64,000 nt of DNA from Bacillus vallismortis (GCF_040784915.1 NZ_CP160797.1:1069001-1133000), one strand, 5' to 3'. Shown: positions 52,430 through 62,194, counted from the stretch's first letter. Notes: a model not told the origin generated them from the letters alone. A program made the numbers and translations.

Positions 52430-53037
52430 CTGTTTACAGGTTCGAGCTCTTCTGCCGGTTCATCCGCAGCACTGTCCTTTGCTTTTTTCTTCAGTTTTCC
52501 GTTTACGCTTTCAAAGTCATTGTCAATATTGGTGAGTGACGTTTCGAAAATTTCCATAAAATCATCGCCGTAAATATGGCGTATCATACACATCAGTTCT
52601 GCCACTTCAGGGAATTTTCCGAATAAATGATAAAGTGGCTGTGATCCTTTAAAAACCGCGTTGCGAGTCGGATCGAATTCCTCGAGCAAGCTCCAGAATA
52701 CTTCATTCCCTTCCTCAGTCAATTGGACGTATGTGTTCCGTTTATCATTCAGCCGTTTGGAGAATCTTAAATATCCTCGCTCTTCCAGCTTTTTTGAAAA
52801 GTTGAATGCGGTTGATACGTGCATGACCCCGAATTTCGCGATTTCAGAAATGGAAGCTCCATTCAATTGATACGCAATCCATAAAATATGATGCTCATTA
52901 ATATTCAGGTCATACGGTTTAAGCCATTGCTGCCAATCCTTCTCAATCGATTTCCAAAGAGCTTTGCTAAGCTGAGCCATTTTCTGGGTGAAGACCAGAG
53001 CCTCTTTCACATCATAAGGCGGTTCCACTCGATTCAT
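52426..53037 (-). CDS. hpr: Transition-state regulator Hpr (ScoC), MarR family
   Basis: A 203-aa MarR-type winged-helix repressor: DNA-binding region around residues 55-105 ([31 protein letters not shown]) and a C-terminal acidic tail. It represses protease genes aprE and nprE and sporulation genes during growth. Monocistronic, followed at once by the convergent yhaI. Confidence 0.95.
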   Translation of the reverse strand: MNRVEPPYDVKEALVFTQKMAQLSKALWKSIEKDWQQWLKPYDLNINEHHILWIAYQLNGASISEIAKFGVMHVSTAFNFSKKLEERGYLRFSKRLNDKRNTYVQLTEEGNEVFWSLLEEFDPTRNAVFKGSQPLYHLFGKFPEVAELMCMIRHIYGDDFMEIFETSLTNIDNDFESVNGKLKKKAKDSAADEPAEELEPVNS

Positions 53038-53162
53038 TACGTCACCTGCTTCTCTTTTTCTTTTTCTCTATTATGCCAATAAAATAAAGATTAATAAAGA
53101 TGAAAATTTAAGAATTTTTTAATAAATTCACAATCCGTTGCGGTGAGAGGCTTTTTCGGTCA

Positions 53163-53200
53163 AAAAAAAATGCGGGTCCAGTTTTGGCCCGCATTTTTTT
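53163..53200 (-). terminator. Terminator of yhaH
   Basis: AAAAAATGCGGG pairs with CCCGCATTTTTT around a short loop. It lies 16 nt past the yhaH stop and is symmetric enough to work both ways. Confidence 0.82.
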
Positions 53201-53215
53201 CTTTTGAATAGGATA

Positions 53216-53572
53216 TTAGTTTTGTAAGGTTTTCTCCAGCTGTTTGATCTTCTCTTCAATATCAGCGATTTCTTTTTGCAGATCCTGTTGGTGAGGTTTG
53301 ATCTCTTCCTGCCATTTTTTAATTGACGTTTGGAGCTCGCCGCTCACATCTTTAATGACATCTGTACTTTCTTTGGCCGCTTTGATCAGCTGGTCTTTTA
53401 ACGCAAGCCCGTCTGATTTTAAGCGTTTGATCGTTTCTTCGAAAGAATCATAATTGGTTTTCATTTTTTCACGCAGCTGCGCTCCTGAGGAAGGTGCAGT
53501 AAGAAGAACTGCAGCCCCTCCGATAATGCCGCCTACGAATAGTCCTGTTAGCAGAGAACGTCCGTCCGCCAT
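53216..53572 (-). CDS. yhaH: YtxH-family protein YhaH
   Basis: 118 aa from ATG 53572 behind GGGGTGAT. A short glycine-rich hydrophobic N-terminus (LLTGLFVGGIIGGAAVLLTAP) is typical of YtxH-like proteins, followed by a long amphipathic coiled-coil region. Membrane-associated general stress proteins in B. subtilis have this form. Role unknown. Confidence 0.88.
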   Translation of the reverse strand: MADGRSLLTGLFVGGIIGGAAVLLTAPSSGAQLREKMKTNYDSFEETIKRLKSDGLALKDQLIKAAKESTDVIKDVSGELQTSIKKWQEEIKPHQQDLQKEIADIEEKIKQLEKTLQN

Positions 53573-53700
53573 TACAATCACCCCGTCTTTTTCTTGAAAA
53601 TAGGATTCATTCAGTATTTTTGTTTTTGTTGAAAGCCTGAACTTCTATACATAGCTTGCTTTATTTTAGCATATTTTTTAAGTGAAAAGGAGGGAGAAGG

Positions 53701-53892
53701 TTGTCTGTCTTTATAATTGTGTTATCCTGCATCACCCTTGCCTTCGCTTCAGGCGCTGTTTACTATATCAGACTCCTCAGCCAGGCTGCTTCTTATCCGC
53801 CCAAGAAGGTCATCCGGCAGAAAGCGCTTGTTTGTTCAACCGGAACCGCCTTTACACTATGTCTTATCTTTTTCACAAAACTCTTTGCTTAA
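53701..53892 (+). CDS. Small two-helix membrane protein, 63 aa
   Basis: TTG 53701 behind the strong site AAGGAGGGAG gives 63 residues with two hydrophobic helices (FIIVLSCITLAFASGAVYYI and ALVCSTGTAFTLCLIFF) separated by a basic loop. A competing frame over the same bases lacks a ribosome site. Unnamed to me; divergent from yhaH and convergent with trpP. Confidence 0.75.
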   Translation: MSVFIIVLSCITLAFASGAVYYIRLLSQAASYPPKKVIRQKALVCSTGTAFTLCLIFFTKLFA

Positions 53893-53965
53893 AACATGCT
53901 GACAGGCTGCGGACTCTCTGTCGAAAAAAACCTCTCCCGGAAGCGGAAGAGGTTTTGGGTGACAA

Positions 53966-54484
53966 TTATTCAGCAGCTTCCATAAAGCTTGAACGTTTTA
54001 AAATGGTTTGCACAATCGGATAAATAATAATCATTGCGATTGTGTTCAGTACAGCGGCCGGCAGAACAACAGCCGCGAACAATGCGGCGAAACCGCCAGG
54101 CAAACCGACGATCAATAAAGCTGACGATAAAAATACAATGCCCGATAAAATGGTCCCGATCGCTGTCAGAACTGCGGCTGCACCTGTTTTCTGGCTCTTT
54201 CTGAACAAAAGGAACAGGATGAAGAACAGAAACGCTGACACGGGTTTATCGATGATGTTAGGAATCTGTCCGGCTGGAAATGCGGTTGTAAGTGCGGAAA
54301 TGATTCCGGTCACAATCCCAATGACGAGTACATTTTGCACCCGCGGGAACAGAAGGATGCCCATGAACATCATGATCAACATCATATCTGGTTTCATGCC
54401 GCCTAAAAAGGGCGGAATAATGGAATGAAGCGCTGCGCCGATTGCGGCAAACAGAGCCATAATGACTAACTCTTTTGTTTTCAT
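53966..54484 (-). CDS. trpP: Tryptophan transporter TrpP
   Basis: 172 aa with about five or six helices, similar in size and form to ECF-type S components. It begins MKTKELVIMALFAAIGAALH and has GMKPDMMLIMMFMGILLFP. It is the B. subtilis tryptophan transporter YhaG. Its ribosome site and first codons are covered by a TRAP binding site, so translation falls when tryptophan is high. A hairpin (53930-53956) with T run ends it. Confidence 0.9.
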   Translation of the reverse strand: MKTKELVIMALFAAIGAALHSIIPPFLGGMKPDMMLIMMFMGILLFPRVQNVLVIGIVTGIISALTTAFPAGQIPNIIDKPVSAFLFFILFLLFRKSQKTGAAAVLTAIGTILSGIVFLSSALLIVGLPGGFAALFAAVVLPAAVLNTIAMIIIYPIVQTILKRSSFMEAAE

Positions 54485-54486
54485 AT

Positions 54487-54518
54487 CTATGCTCTCCTCT
54501 GCTAAGCTTTTTGCCCTC
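54487..54518 (-). promoter_or_regulatory. TRAP binding site over the trpP ribosome site
   Basis: On the minus strand, reading towards the ATG, the leader has NAG triplets: GAG (54518-54516), AAG, TAG, GAG, GAG and TAG (54489-54487), the last five each separated by 2 nt. More follow inside the coding start. This is the arrangement bound by tryptophan-activated TRAP, and it overlaps the Shine-Dalgarno GCAGAGGAGAG. Known for trpP in B. subtilis. Confidence 0.85.
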
Positions 54519-54607
54519 CAATAATATGCTCGTCATTTATTGCGAAGGCTTAAAGAATGTGATATGCAAACAGTATACCAAACGAACGGTTTGCATAGCC
54601 AGACTTT

Positions 54608-55687
54608 TTACTCATTTTCCTGCTGGAATTTCTTCATGAACGCAGCTAATTTTTCACAGTCTTCGAGAGACACCGCGTTATAAATAGAAGCACGGCAGCC
54701 TCCTACTGAACGGTGTCCGCCAAGGCCGATCATCTTTGCTTCTTTTGCTTCCTGAACGAATGTTTTCGTTAATTCGTCATTACGAAGCGTGAAGGTAACA
54801 TTCATGCGTGAGCGGCTGTCCTTTCTGGCATGTCCTTTATAGAATCCGCCGCTTTCATCAATGCAGCTGTAGAGCACCTGCGCTTTTTGTTCATTACGTT
54901 GTTCAGCAGCTTCAACACCGCCGTTTTCTTTCAGCCATTCCAGAACAAGGCTCAGCATATAAATCGCAAATGTCGGCGGAGTGTTGTAAAGTGAATCCGC
55001 TTTGACATGCGTTGAATATGTCAGGATTTTTGGAACGTTCGCATTTTCATTTTGCAGCCACGTTTTTTTCATGATGACAACTGTCACACCGGAAGGGCCG
55101 AGGTTCTTTTGGGCGCCTCCGTAAATCACGTCAAATTTGGGCACATCGATTTTTCTGCTTAAAATATCGCTGGACATGTCAGCGACAAGCGGAATAGGGG
55201 AATCCGGGAATTCTTGCCACTGTGTGCCGAAAATCGTATTGTTGGACGTGATATGTAAATACGCGCCGTCTTTTACATCTGTAAGGTCAACTTCAGGAAT
55301 AAAGCTGTAATTGTCTGCCTCGCTTGTCGCTGTCATAGAGATGTTCCCGAAGAGCTTTGCTTCAGCGAGGGCTTTTTCGGACCAAGCCCCAGTCATTACA
55401 AAATGTGCGGTTTTATCAGGTGTTAAAAAGTTCATCGGAAGCATTGAGAATTGAAGGCTTGCCCCGCCTTGAAGAAACAAAATATCGTAATCTTCCGGGA
55501 TGCCCATCAGTTCGATTAAAAGGTTTTTCGCTTTTTGGTGCACCGCTTCGTATTCTTTGCTGCGGTGGGAAAGCTCCATAACGGACATGCCGGATTCGTT
55601 AAAATCAATAAATTCTTTCTGTGCTTTTTGCAGAACTTCCAATGGCAGCGCTGCAGGACCTGCGTTAAAATTTGTTGTGCGTTCCAT
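54608..55687 (-). CDS. serC: Phosphoserine aminotransferase SerC
   Basis: 359 aa from ATG 55687 (MERTTNFNAGPAALP) behind GGGAGAGG. The PLP lysine is in YGGAQKNLGPSGV; the C-terminal GLGGHRSVGGCRAS is typical. It makes 3-phosphoserine in serine synthesis and also serves pyridoxal synthesis in some bacteria. The in-frame upstream GTG adds eight residues and is rejected. Confidence 0.95.
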   Translation of the reverse strand: MERTTNFNAGPAALPLEVLQKAQKEFIDFNESGMSVMELSHRSKEYEAVHQKAKNLLIELMGIPEDYDILFLQGGASLQFSMLPMNFLTPDKTAHFVMTGAWSEKALAEAKLFGNISMTATSEADNYSFIPEVDLTDVKDGAYLHITSNNTIFGTQWQEFPDSPIPLVADMSSDILSRKIDVPKFDVIYGGAQKNLGPSGVTVVIMKKTWLQNENANVPKILTYSTHVKADSLYNTPPTFAIYMLSLVLEWLKENGGVEAAEQRNEQKAQVLYSCIDESGGFYKGHARKDSRSRMNVTFTLRNDELTKTFVQEAKEAKMIGLGGHRSVGGCRASIYNAVSLEDCEKLAAFMKKFQQENE

Positions 55688-55835
55688 TATGATCCTCTCC
55701 CTGTTCTCCACGTTAATGTATAAAATAATACAATTATCCTATCACAAAAATGCAGTTTTTGTATAAAAAATTAGAATAATCAAAAGAAATTGACGGATGT
55801 TTGCTATAAATGCTCACAAATAAAATAACCCCATC

Positions 55836-56273
55836 TTATGATGAGGCCAGGCGTTTCGCGATAGAGGAAGAGATGGTCTGCAGATCCTCCGGTTTGTAAT
55901 CATCAGCATGTGTTTTCCAAACGGCTCCGAATCCGTCTCCTTTTCCGTAGCGCGGGATAATATGCATATGATAATGGAAAACAGATTGTCCTGCTTTTTC
56001 GCCGTTATTGTTCAGCGTATTTAAGCCGATCGGTTCAAATTCATTCCGGATGGCGCGGGCGATTTTCGGAACAGCGTGAAAATATTGTTTTGCTAATTCA
56101 TCCGTAAATTCATACACGTTTTCGATATGCGTTTTCGGAATGACAAGCGTGTGTCCCTTTGTCACTTGGCTGATATCAAGGAAGGCAAGCACGTGTTCAT
56201 CTTCATACACCTTTGCGGATGGAATGTCACCGGCAATAATTTTACAAAAGATACAATTCTCTGCATTATGCAT
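55836..56273 (-). CDS. hit: HIT-family nucleotide-binding protein Hit
   Basis: A 145-aa histidine triad protein: CIFCKIIAGDIPS near the start and the triad VFHYHMHIIPRY. A zinc-type Cys pair is in the first segment. HIT proteins hydrolyse adenosine phosphoramidates or related nucleotides. Divergent from ecsABC, as in B. subtilis. Confidence 0.93.
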   Translation of the reverse strand: MHNAENCIFCKIIAGDIPSAKVYEDEHVLAFLDISQVTKGHTLVIPKTHIENVYEFTDELAKQYFHAVPKIARAIRNEFEPIGLNTLNNNGEKAGQSVFHYHMHIIPRYGKGDGFGAVWKTHADDYKPEDLQTISSSIAKRLASS

Positions 56274-56415
56274 GAAAGTTCCTCCTTATGAAATTGTTTC
56301 GTATGTATACACTCATCGTACCACAGAAATGCTGGAAATAGAAAACAGGATGAACGGCGAGCGTTCACCCTGAATGCAGAGGAAGAGCTTTATGAAGAAA
56401 ATGTGATATGCCTTT

Positions 56416-56609
56416 GGTAAGCACCTCATTTGTCGATAAAATGAAGACTTGTTTAATGCCTAACGATTCCTGCGATAAACACCTCATTTGACAATTTGCT
56501 TCATAGAAGAATTCATCAAGTTCAGTGAAGAGAAAAGGTTTGAGCATTGGACATGTTTATTTTCTATCCAACTGTATCTAAGACGTCTTTGACAAACACC
56601 TCATTTTTC
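56416..56609. repeat. Three copies of a CACCTCATTT repeat in the hit-ecsA gap
   Basis: The 480-bp gap between hit and ecsA holds three direct copies of a ~19-nt sequence: 56416-56434, 56474-56492 and 56591-56609, core AARCACCTCATTT. Spacings are 58 and 117 nt, close to one and two units of ~58. The minus-strand reading gives ATGAGGTG. No gene is convincing here; a 60-aa minus-strand frame spanning two copies has no ribosome site. Possible regulator binding iterons or a small repeat family. Confidence 0.55.
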
Positions 56610-56756
56610 AGTTGATATGCTTTTCCTCTACAACCATTATGATGTCCCGAAACCTGTTTCTTTATGACAGCAAATTCATCATTTGTTAAAAGGGAATTGT
56701 TTCAAATCATGCTTTGTTTTTGGTACTATGAAGAAAACAATATAAGGGGAGAAACT

Positions 56757-57500
56757 ATGTCTCTGCTATCGGTAAAGAACTTGACCGGCGGATATACAAG
56801 AAATCCGGTTTTGAAAAACGTATCATTCACCCTTGAACCGAATCAAATTGTCGGTTTAATCGGGCTGAACGGTGCGGGTAAAAGTACAACAATCAGACAT
56901 ATCATCGGGCTGATGGACCCGCATAAAGGATCAATCGAATTAAATGGGAAAACCTTTGCTGAGGATCCGGAAGGCTACCGCTCACAATTCACCTATATAC
57001 CTGAAACACCTGTTTTATATGAAGAGCTGACGCTGATGGAGCATCTGGAGTTAACAGCGATGGCATACGGTATCTCAAAAGAAACGATGGAGAAAAGGCT
57101 GCCGCCGCTTTTAAAGGAATTCCGAATGGAGAAGAGGCTGAAGTGGTTCCCGGCTCATTTTTCTAAAGGAATGAAGCAGAAGGTTATGATTATGTGCGCA
57201 TTTTTGGCAGAGCCCGCGCTCTACATCATTGATGAGCCTTTTCTAGGACTTGATCCGCTTGCGATTAACGCGCTGCTTGAGCGGATGAATGAAGCGAAAA
57301 AAAGCGGGGCGAGCGTGCTGATGTCAACGCACATTTTGGCAACGGCAGAGCGCTATTGTGATTCGTTTATTATTTTACATAACGGCGAGGTGCGGGCGCG
57401 CGGCACGCTGTCCGAACTCAGAGAGCAGTTTGGAATGAAGGACGCGGCGCTGGACGATTTGTATCTTGAACTCACAAAGGAAGACGCGGGCCATGAATAA
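56757..57500 (+). CDS. ecsA: ABC transporter ATPase EcsA
   Basis: 247 aa from ATG 56757 behind AAGGGGAGA. Walker A GLNGAGKST, signature FSKGMKQK and Walker B LYIIDEPFLGLDP. Ecs affects secretion, competence and intramembrane proteolysis in B. subtilis. Overlaps ecsB by 8 nt. An in-frame upstream extension (from 56664) is rejected. Confidence 0.95.
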   Translation: MSLLSVKNLTGGYTRNPVLKNVSFTLEPNQIVGLIGLNGAGKSTTIRHIIGLMDPHKGSIELNGKTFAEDPEGYRSQFTYIPETPVLYEELTLMEHLELTAMAYGISKETMEKRLPPLLKEFRMEKRLKWFPAHFSKGMKQKVMIMCAFLAEPALYIIDEPFLGLDPLAINALLERMNEAKKSGASVLMSTHILATAERYCDSFIILHNGEVRARGTLSELREQFGMKDAALDDLYLELTKEDAGHE

Positions 57501-58719
57501 TATGCTTGATATTTGGCAGTCGCGGCTGCAGGAGCATATCAAAGAAACAAGGACGTATATGAAATATATGCTCAACGATCACCTTGTCATTGTTTTGATC
57601 TTTTTTCTCGCGGGCGCTGCAAGCTGGTACAGCAAATGGATACGTGACATTCCCGCTCACTTTCCGTCCTTCTGGGTGATGGCCGTACTGTTTTCGCTCG
57701 TGTTGACAAGCTCTTATGTGCGGACGCTGTTGAAAGAGGCTGACCTTGTCTTCTTATTGCCGCTTGAAGCAAAAATGGAGCCTTACTTGAAGCAGGCGTT
57801 TGTCTACAGTTATGTGTCTCAGCTGTTTCCGCTGATTGCACTGAGCATTGTTGCAATGCCGCTTTATTTCGCTGTCGCACCGGGGGCTTCGCTCGCATCG
57901 TATGCGGCAGTTTTTGCCCAGCTTTTGTTGCTGAAAGCGTGGAATCAGGTGATGGAATGGCGCACGACCTTCCAGAATGACCGAAGCTTGAAACCGATGG
58001 ATGTGATCATTCGCTTTGCGGCGAATACGCTCGTTCTTTATTTTGTTTTCCAATCTGTCTATATGTATGCGCTTGTGGTTTATGTCATTATGGCAGGTCT
58101 TTATCTCTATATGTCTTCCTCAGCAAAACGGAAAACGTTTAAATGGGAGAGCCATATTGAGTCCGAATTGAGACGCAAGCAGCGTTTCTACCGAATTGCC
58201 AACCTGTTCACTGATGTGCCGCATTTACGAAAGCAAGCGAAACGCAGGGCGTATCTCGACTTTTTGCTGCGTCTCGTGCCGTTTGAACAGCGCAAAACGT
58301 TTGCCTACATGTTCACCCGGGCCTTTTTACGTTCAAGTGATTATTTGGGCATCCTCGTCAGATTGACGGTCATTTTCGCCCTGATCATTATGTATATGTC
58401 AGCAAGCCCGCTCATTGCAGGGGTTTTGACTGTATTCACCATTTTTATTACGGGCGTTCAGCTTCTTCCGCTGTTCGGCCACTTTGACCATTTGGCGCTT
58501 CAAGAGCTGTACCCTGTGAAAAAAGAAACGAAGCTGAAAAGTTATTTCTCTTTATTAAAAACGGCACTTTCCGTACAAGCGCTGCTGATGTCTGCTGCTT
58601 CTGCCTATGCTGCCGGCTTGACAGGGTTTCTGTACGCGCTGATCGGTTCTGCCGTCCTGATTTTTGTTATTATGCCTTCTTATATGACAACCAGACTGAA
58701 AAAACATGGAAAGCTGTGA
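57493..58719 (+). CDS. ecsB: ABC transporter membrane protein EcsB
   Basis: 408 aa from ATG 57493, with about six to eight helices in two groups around a basic cytoplasmic region (~200-270, SSSAKRKTFKWES...). Partner of EcsA. The start overlaps the ecsA stop (CCATGAATAA), indicating coupling. Confidence 0.93.
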   Translation: MNNMLDIWQSRLQEHIKETRTYMKYMLNDHLVIVLIFFLAGAASWYSKWIRDIPAHFPSFWVMAVLFSLVLTSSYVRTLLKEADLVFLLPLEAKMEPYLKQAFVYSYVSQLFPLIALSIVAMPLYFAVAPGASLASYAAVFAQLLLLKAWNQVMEWRTTFQNDRSLKPMDVIIRFAANTLVLYFVFQSVYMYALVVYVIMAGLYLYMSSSAKRKTFKWESHIESELRRKQRFYRIANLFTDVPHLRKQAKRRAYLDFLLRLVPFEQRKTFAYMFTRAFLRSSDYLGILVRLTVIFALIIMYMSASPLIAGVLTVFTIFITGVQLLPLFGHFDHLALQELYPVKKETKLKSYFSLLKTALSVQALLMSAASAYAAGLTGFLYALIGSAVLIFVIMPSYMTTRLKKHGKL

Positions 58720-58740
58720 GCTTAAAAAGGGGTAGGTCAA

Positions 58741-59451
58741 ATGACAGATAACCAGCTGCTGATGCATGAAGCCCTTCAATGGAAAATGCATTTTTTGCGA
58801 AAAGATTCCATGTTTGAACGCTTTTCAAAGCGTATGCAAACGAAGGTGAATGAGCGGATTCCGGAAAAAATTCATGCGGCCGTCACCGAAAGTGTGAAAA
58901 AAATGGTCGAAGCGACGATGGCCGGCTCCAATATCATCGCCTATAAGAAGGATACAAGCGCACTTTCGCTCAGTGAAAAAAACGAACTGGCGAAAAAAAC
59001 GATTGCTTCTTATCAGAAAGTGGCGGCTGCTGAGGGAGTCGGAACCGGAGCGGGCGGCATTTTTTTAGGGATTGCCGATTTCCCGCTGCTGCTTTCGATT
59101 AAGATGAAGTGTTTATTTACCTTATCCTCAATTTATGGCTTTGATGTGAAGGATGCACAAGAAAGAATGTTTTTGCTGCTGGTGTTTCAGCTCGCGTTTT
59201 CGAGTGATGACTGCCGCAAATCGCTTTTTTGTGTCATCGACAATTGGGAGACGGAGAAAAAGAGTATCGACTGGAGAGTGTTCCAGCAGGAATATCGCGA
59301 TTATATCGACGTCGTAAAGCTTTTGCAGCTTTTGCCCGGAGTAGGTGCGGCAGTCGGCGGCATTGCCAATTATAAGCTGCTTTCTCAGCTTGGCGAGACG
59401 GCAAGACACGTTTTTCATATGAGAATTACAAAGGAAACAGCCGGAGAATAA
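58741..59451 (+). CDS. ecsC: EcsC family protein
   Basis: 236 aa of the EcsC family, with a glycine-rich hydrophobic block (AAAEGVGTGAGGIFLGIADFP) and a second near the C-terminus (LLPGVGAAVGGIANYK). Peripheral or weakly membrane-embedded; function unknown. ATG 58741 lies 21 nt after ecsB behind AAGGGGTAGG. Ends at a 12-bp terminator. Confidence 0.9.
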   Translation: MTDNQLLMHEALQWKMHFLRKDSMFERFSKRMQTKVNERIPEKIHAAVTESVKKMVEATMAGSNIIAYKKDTSALSLSEKNELAKKTIASYQKVAAAEGVGTGAGGIFLGIADFPLLLSIKMKCLFTLSSIYGFDVKDAQERMFLLLVFQLAFSSDDCRKSLFCVIDNWETEKKSIDWRVFQQEYRDYIDVVKLLQLLPGVGAAVGGIANYKLLSQLGETARHVFHMRITKETAGE

Positions 59452-59466
59452 ACACTCCGGCTGTTT
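59435..59466. terminator. Bidirectional terminator between ecsC and yhaA
   Basis: A 12-bp perfect stem (AAACAGCCGGAG / CTCCGGCTGTTT), 8-nt loop, T run. It overlaps the end of ecsC. Confidence 0.87.
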
Positions 59467-59468
59467 TT

Positions 59469-60659
59469 TTATAGTGTATGATAGGTGATCGCGGCACCCG
59501 CAAGCACCTTTGCTGCTGTCAGCATTGCTTTTTCATTGATATCGAATTTCGGATGGTGGTGGGAATAGACGCGCTCTGGCTGTTCAGGAGCGGCACCAGT
59601 AAAGAAAAAAGTGCCTTTGACGTTTTGTAAGTAGTAGGCAAAATCCTCGCCGCCCATTTGCGGTTCACAGTCAATGACCTGGTGAACGCCCTCCGTGTTC
59701 TTTGCGCTGCTGACCAAGTGGCTCGTTTCTGCAGGATGGTTCACAACAGCCGGATAGCCCCGTTCATAGTTGTACTCATAGGACGCGCCGTGCATGCTGC
59801 ACACTCCTTTTACAACTGCTTCAATTTCTTTCTCCAGAACGTTGCGGACACTATCGTCAAATGAACGCGCTGTGCCGATGAGTGTGGCTTGGTCTGCAAT
59901 GACATTAAACGGGTTGTCGGCGATAAAAGAGCCTGTCGAAATGACGGCGGAATGAATCGGATTAACTTTGCGGCTGACAATGTGCTGCAAAGAGGAAACG
60001 ATTTGCGAGCCGATCAGGACGGCGTCTTTTGTATCGTGCGGGTGAGCGCCGTGGCCGCCCTTACCGCGGATTTTTATCGTGAATCGGTCCGCCGCCGCCA
60101 TCACGGCGCCGGGGCGGCAGAGAATGGTTCCGAGCGGCTCAGTCGCCCAAAGATGCGTGCCGAATATCACATCTGCATTTTCAAGACAGCCGTCATCAAT
60201 CATTGGCTTTGCGCCTCCCGGATAATATTCTTCCGCATGCTGATGGATTATCACAAATGTTCCCTTCAGTTCATGTCTATTTTGGTGAAGGACCTTTGCC
60301 ACTGCGAGAAGAGCTGCCGTATGGCCGTCATGGCCGCATGCGTGCATGACACCCGGCACTTTGGAGGCGTAAGAAACATCTTTTTCATCTTGAATGGGGA
60401 GGGCGTCAAAGTCGGCCCGCAACGCGACTGTTGGGCCGGATTCGCTGCCTTCTATATATGCTAAAACCCCTCTGCCGCCAACATTCGTGCGGATCGGGAC
60501 GCCTAATGATTCATAATAGGAAGCAATAAATGCGGCGGTTTTTTCTTCTTGAAACGAGAGCTCAGGATACATGTGAAAATGGCGCCTGATCTCGACCATT
60601 TCTTCAAAACAGCTGTCGAGCTGTTTGTTTATCTCTTTCTGCAGTGTAAATATGGACAA
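59469..60659 (-). CDS. yhaA: M20 family N-acyl-amino acid amidohydrolase YhaA
   Basis: A 396-aa M20D peptidase/amidohydrolase. Metal ligands are in HACGHDGHTAA and HQHAEE, and later in MGGEDFAYY and HHPKFD. It is related to aminoacylases and indole-acetyl-amino acid hydrolases. The physiological substrate is unknown. TTG or ATG start at 60659 behind AAGGGGGAAGCGG. Confidence 0.9.
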   Translation of the reverse strand: MSIFTLQKEINKQLDSCFEEMVEIRRHFHMYPELSFQEEKTAAFIASYYESLGVPIRTNVGGRGVLAYIEGSESGPTVALRADFDALPIQDEKDVSYASKVPGVMHACGHDGHTAALLAVAKVLHQNRHELKGTFVIIHQHAEEYYPGGAKPMIDDGCLENADVIFGTHLWATEPLGTILCRPGAVMAAADRFTIKIRGKGGHGAHPHDTKDAVLIGSQIVSSLQHIVSRKVNPIHSAVISTGSFIADNPFNVIADQATLIGTARSFDDSVRNVLEKEIEAVVKGVCSMHGASYEYNYERGYPAVVNHPAETSHLVSSAKNTEGVHQVIDCEPQMGGEDFAYYLQNVKGTFFFTGAAPEQPERVYSHHHPKFDINEKAMLTAAKVLAGAAITYHTL

Positions 60660-60728
60660 AGCCGCTTCCCCCTTTTTCTATGCTTTTCCATGATTGTATA
60701 GAAAAAGTCTGAATATTTCAACTTGACT

Positions 60729-62126
60729 TCAAAGCAACACCATGGCTGCGATGGCTGTCACAGAAAGGCCAATCGCGACGGGAATGAAGTTTTTTCTGGC
60801 AAGCTCAAAAGGATCAACTTTGCAAATGGCCGCAGCGGGAATCAGCGCCCATGGGACCAGTGTTCCGCCCCCCACCCAGATGGCAGATATTTGGCCGAGT
60901 GCGGTCAGAACGGCGGGATCAGTATGAAGAGCGGACGAAAAGAGGTGTGCGACAGAGCCTGCGAGAGAAATGCCTGAAAACCCTGATCCGTCGAGGCCGG
61001 TTATCGCTCCAGCGGCAGTTAGAGCAACGGCGGCAAGCTCCTTTGACATAGGCATCATGCCGGATAAAGCAATGCCGAGATCATTGACAATGCCTTGGGA
61101 ACCTTTAGGGAGTGCAGTGCCCAGTATGCTTTCAAAACCTGAGCCGCCAAGGTAAAAGAAAGCGGCAATCGGGATGACGGGGCCGAAAACCTTAAAGCCG
61201 AACTGGAACCCATCAATAAAATAACCGGTGATTTTTTCAAGCCCTTTTTGCTTATACACGAGAAAATGGACAGTCAGGAGGATGCAGATGGCAGACCCGC
61301 CGATTAACGCGGTTGCATCATTTCCCTGTAGATTAAACAAGAGCATGCAGGCGATATCCCCAAGAAAGACAAGCGGAATCAAAAAAGCCAATATGGACCG
61401 CAGGCGTTTTGGCAGATACAGCGAGGTGTCTTGTTCGTCAGAAAGCTTAGGGGAAAAAGAAGCTGAAGCTGGACCCAGCTGTTTTTTGCGTTCGCGCTGA
61501 ATTATGATAAAAGCTGCGGTTGTAGTGGTCAAGCCCATAATCAGCACAAGGGGAATGCTTGCCGAGACGACATCACCGACAGGAATGCCTGCCGCATCAG
61601 CTGTCAGTTTCGGCGCCGCCTGAATGACAAAGTCCCCTGACAAAGCAAAACCGTGACCGAACAAGTTCATGGCCATGGCTGCTACAATAGGCGGCAACCC
61701 GGCGCGGGCCGCCGCCGGGAGCAGGACCGCGCCGATCAAAGCGACACCCGGAGAAGGCCAGAAGAAGAGAGAAATGGCGAACATCAGGCCGCCAATCAGC
61801 CAATAGGCAGTGACAGGGCCTTTCACAAGGTTTGTAAAGGGAGAAATCATTGCTTCATTTATCCCTGTTTTTGTTAACAAATCACTCATCGAAACGATGA
61901 AACAAATGATGAAAATCGTGGGCAGCAGTTCGCCGGCCGCGTAAATAAAGCTGTGGAATAAACTGCTGACAGAAGCTGAAAGTGAATGGCTGGTCCAAAG
62001 CGATATCATGAAAATGCCGAATAAGGAAATAAAGGTCGTATCTTTCCGCAGCAGCATAAATAGGATAATCGCCCCGATAAAAAACACATACAGTATGTGG
62101 ACAGACAAAATCCCGACTTCCATCAT
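60729..62126 (-). CDS. yhfA: Membrane permease YhfA
   Basis: A 465-aa protein with 11-12 predicted helices, repeating glycine/proline-rich segments (LFFWPSPGVALIGAVLLPAAA, GGGTLVPWALIPAAAICKVDPFEL), typical of dicarboxylate or carboxylate carriers of the ion transporter superfamily. Substrate unknown. Transcribed towards yhaA, which may use what it imports, but the gap and T-rich spacer leave this open. Confidence 0.85.
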   Translation of the reverse strand: MMEVGILSVHILYVFFIGAIILFMLLRKDTTFISLFGIFMISLWTSHSLSASVSSLFHSFIYAAGELLPTIFIICFIVSMSDLLTKTGINEAMISPFTNLVKGPVTAYWLIGGLMFAISLFFWPSPGVALIGAVLLPAAARAGLPPIVAAMAMNLFGHGFALSGDFVIQAAPKLTADAAGIPVGDVVSASIPLVLIMGLTTTTAAFIIIQRERKKQLGPASASFSPKLSDEQDTSLYLPKRLRSILAFLIPLVFLGDIACMLLFNLQGNDATALIGGSAICILLTVHFLVYKQKGLEKITGYFIDGFQFGFKVFGPVIPIAAFFYLGGSGFESILGTALPKGSQGIVNDLGIALSGMMPMSKELAAVALTAAGAITGLDGSGFSGISLAGSVAHLFSSALHTDPAVLTALGQISAIWVGGGTLVPWALIPAAAICKVDPFELARKNFIPVAIGLSVTAIAAMVLL

Positions 62127-62194
62127 TAATCACTCCTTCCGCTTCCTACAGATTATTCATAGGCAGGCGGAAGGTGCGGGGACAGAAGGCAGGG

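Noticed and set aside
53682..54023. 113-aa plus-strand frame overlapping the small membrane gene
   Set aside because: Shadow frame; the alternative frame from TTG 53701 has a strong SD and two clear membrane helices.
56365..56547. 60-aa minus-strand frame between hit and ecsA
   Set aside because: No ribosome site at its start and it spans two repeat copies; probably chance.
56416..56609. CRISPR array
   Set aside because: Only three short imperfect repeats with unequal spacing, and no cas genes in the window.
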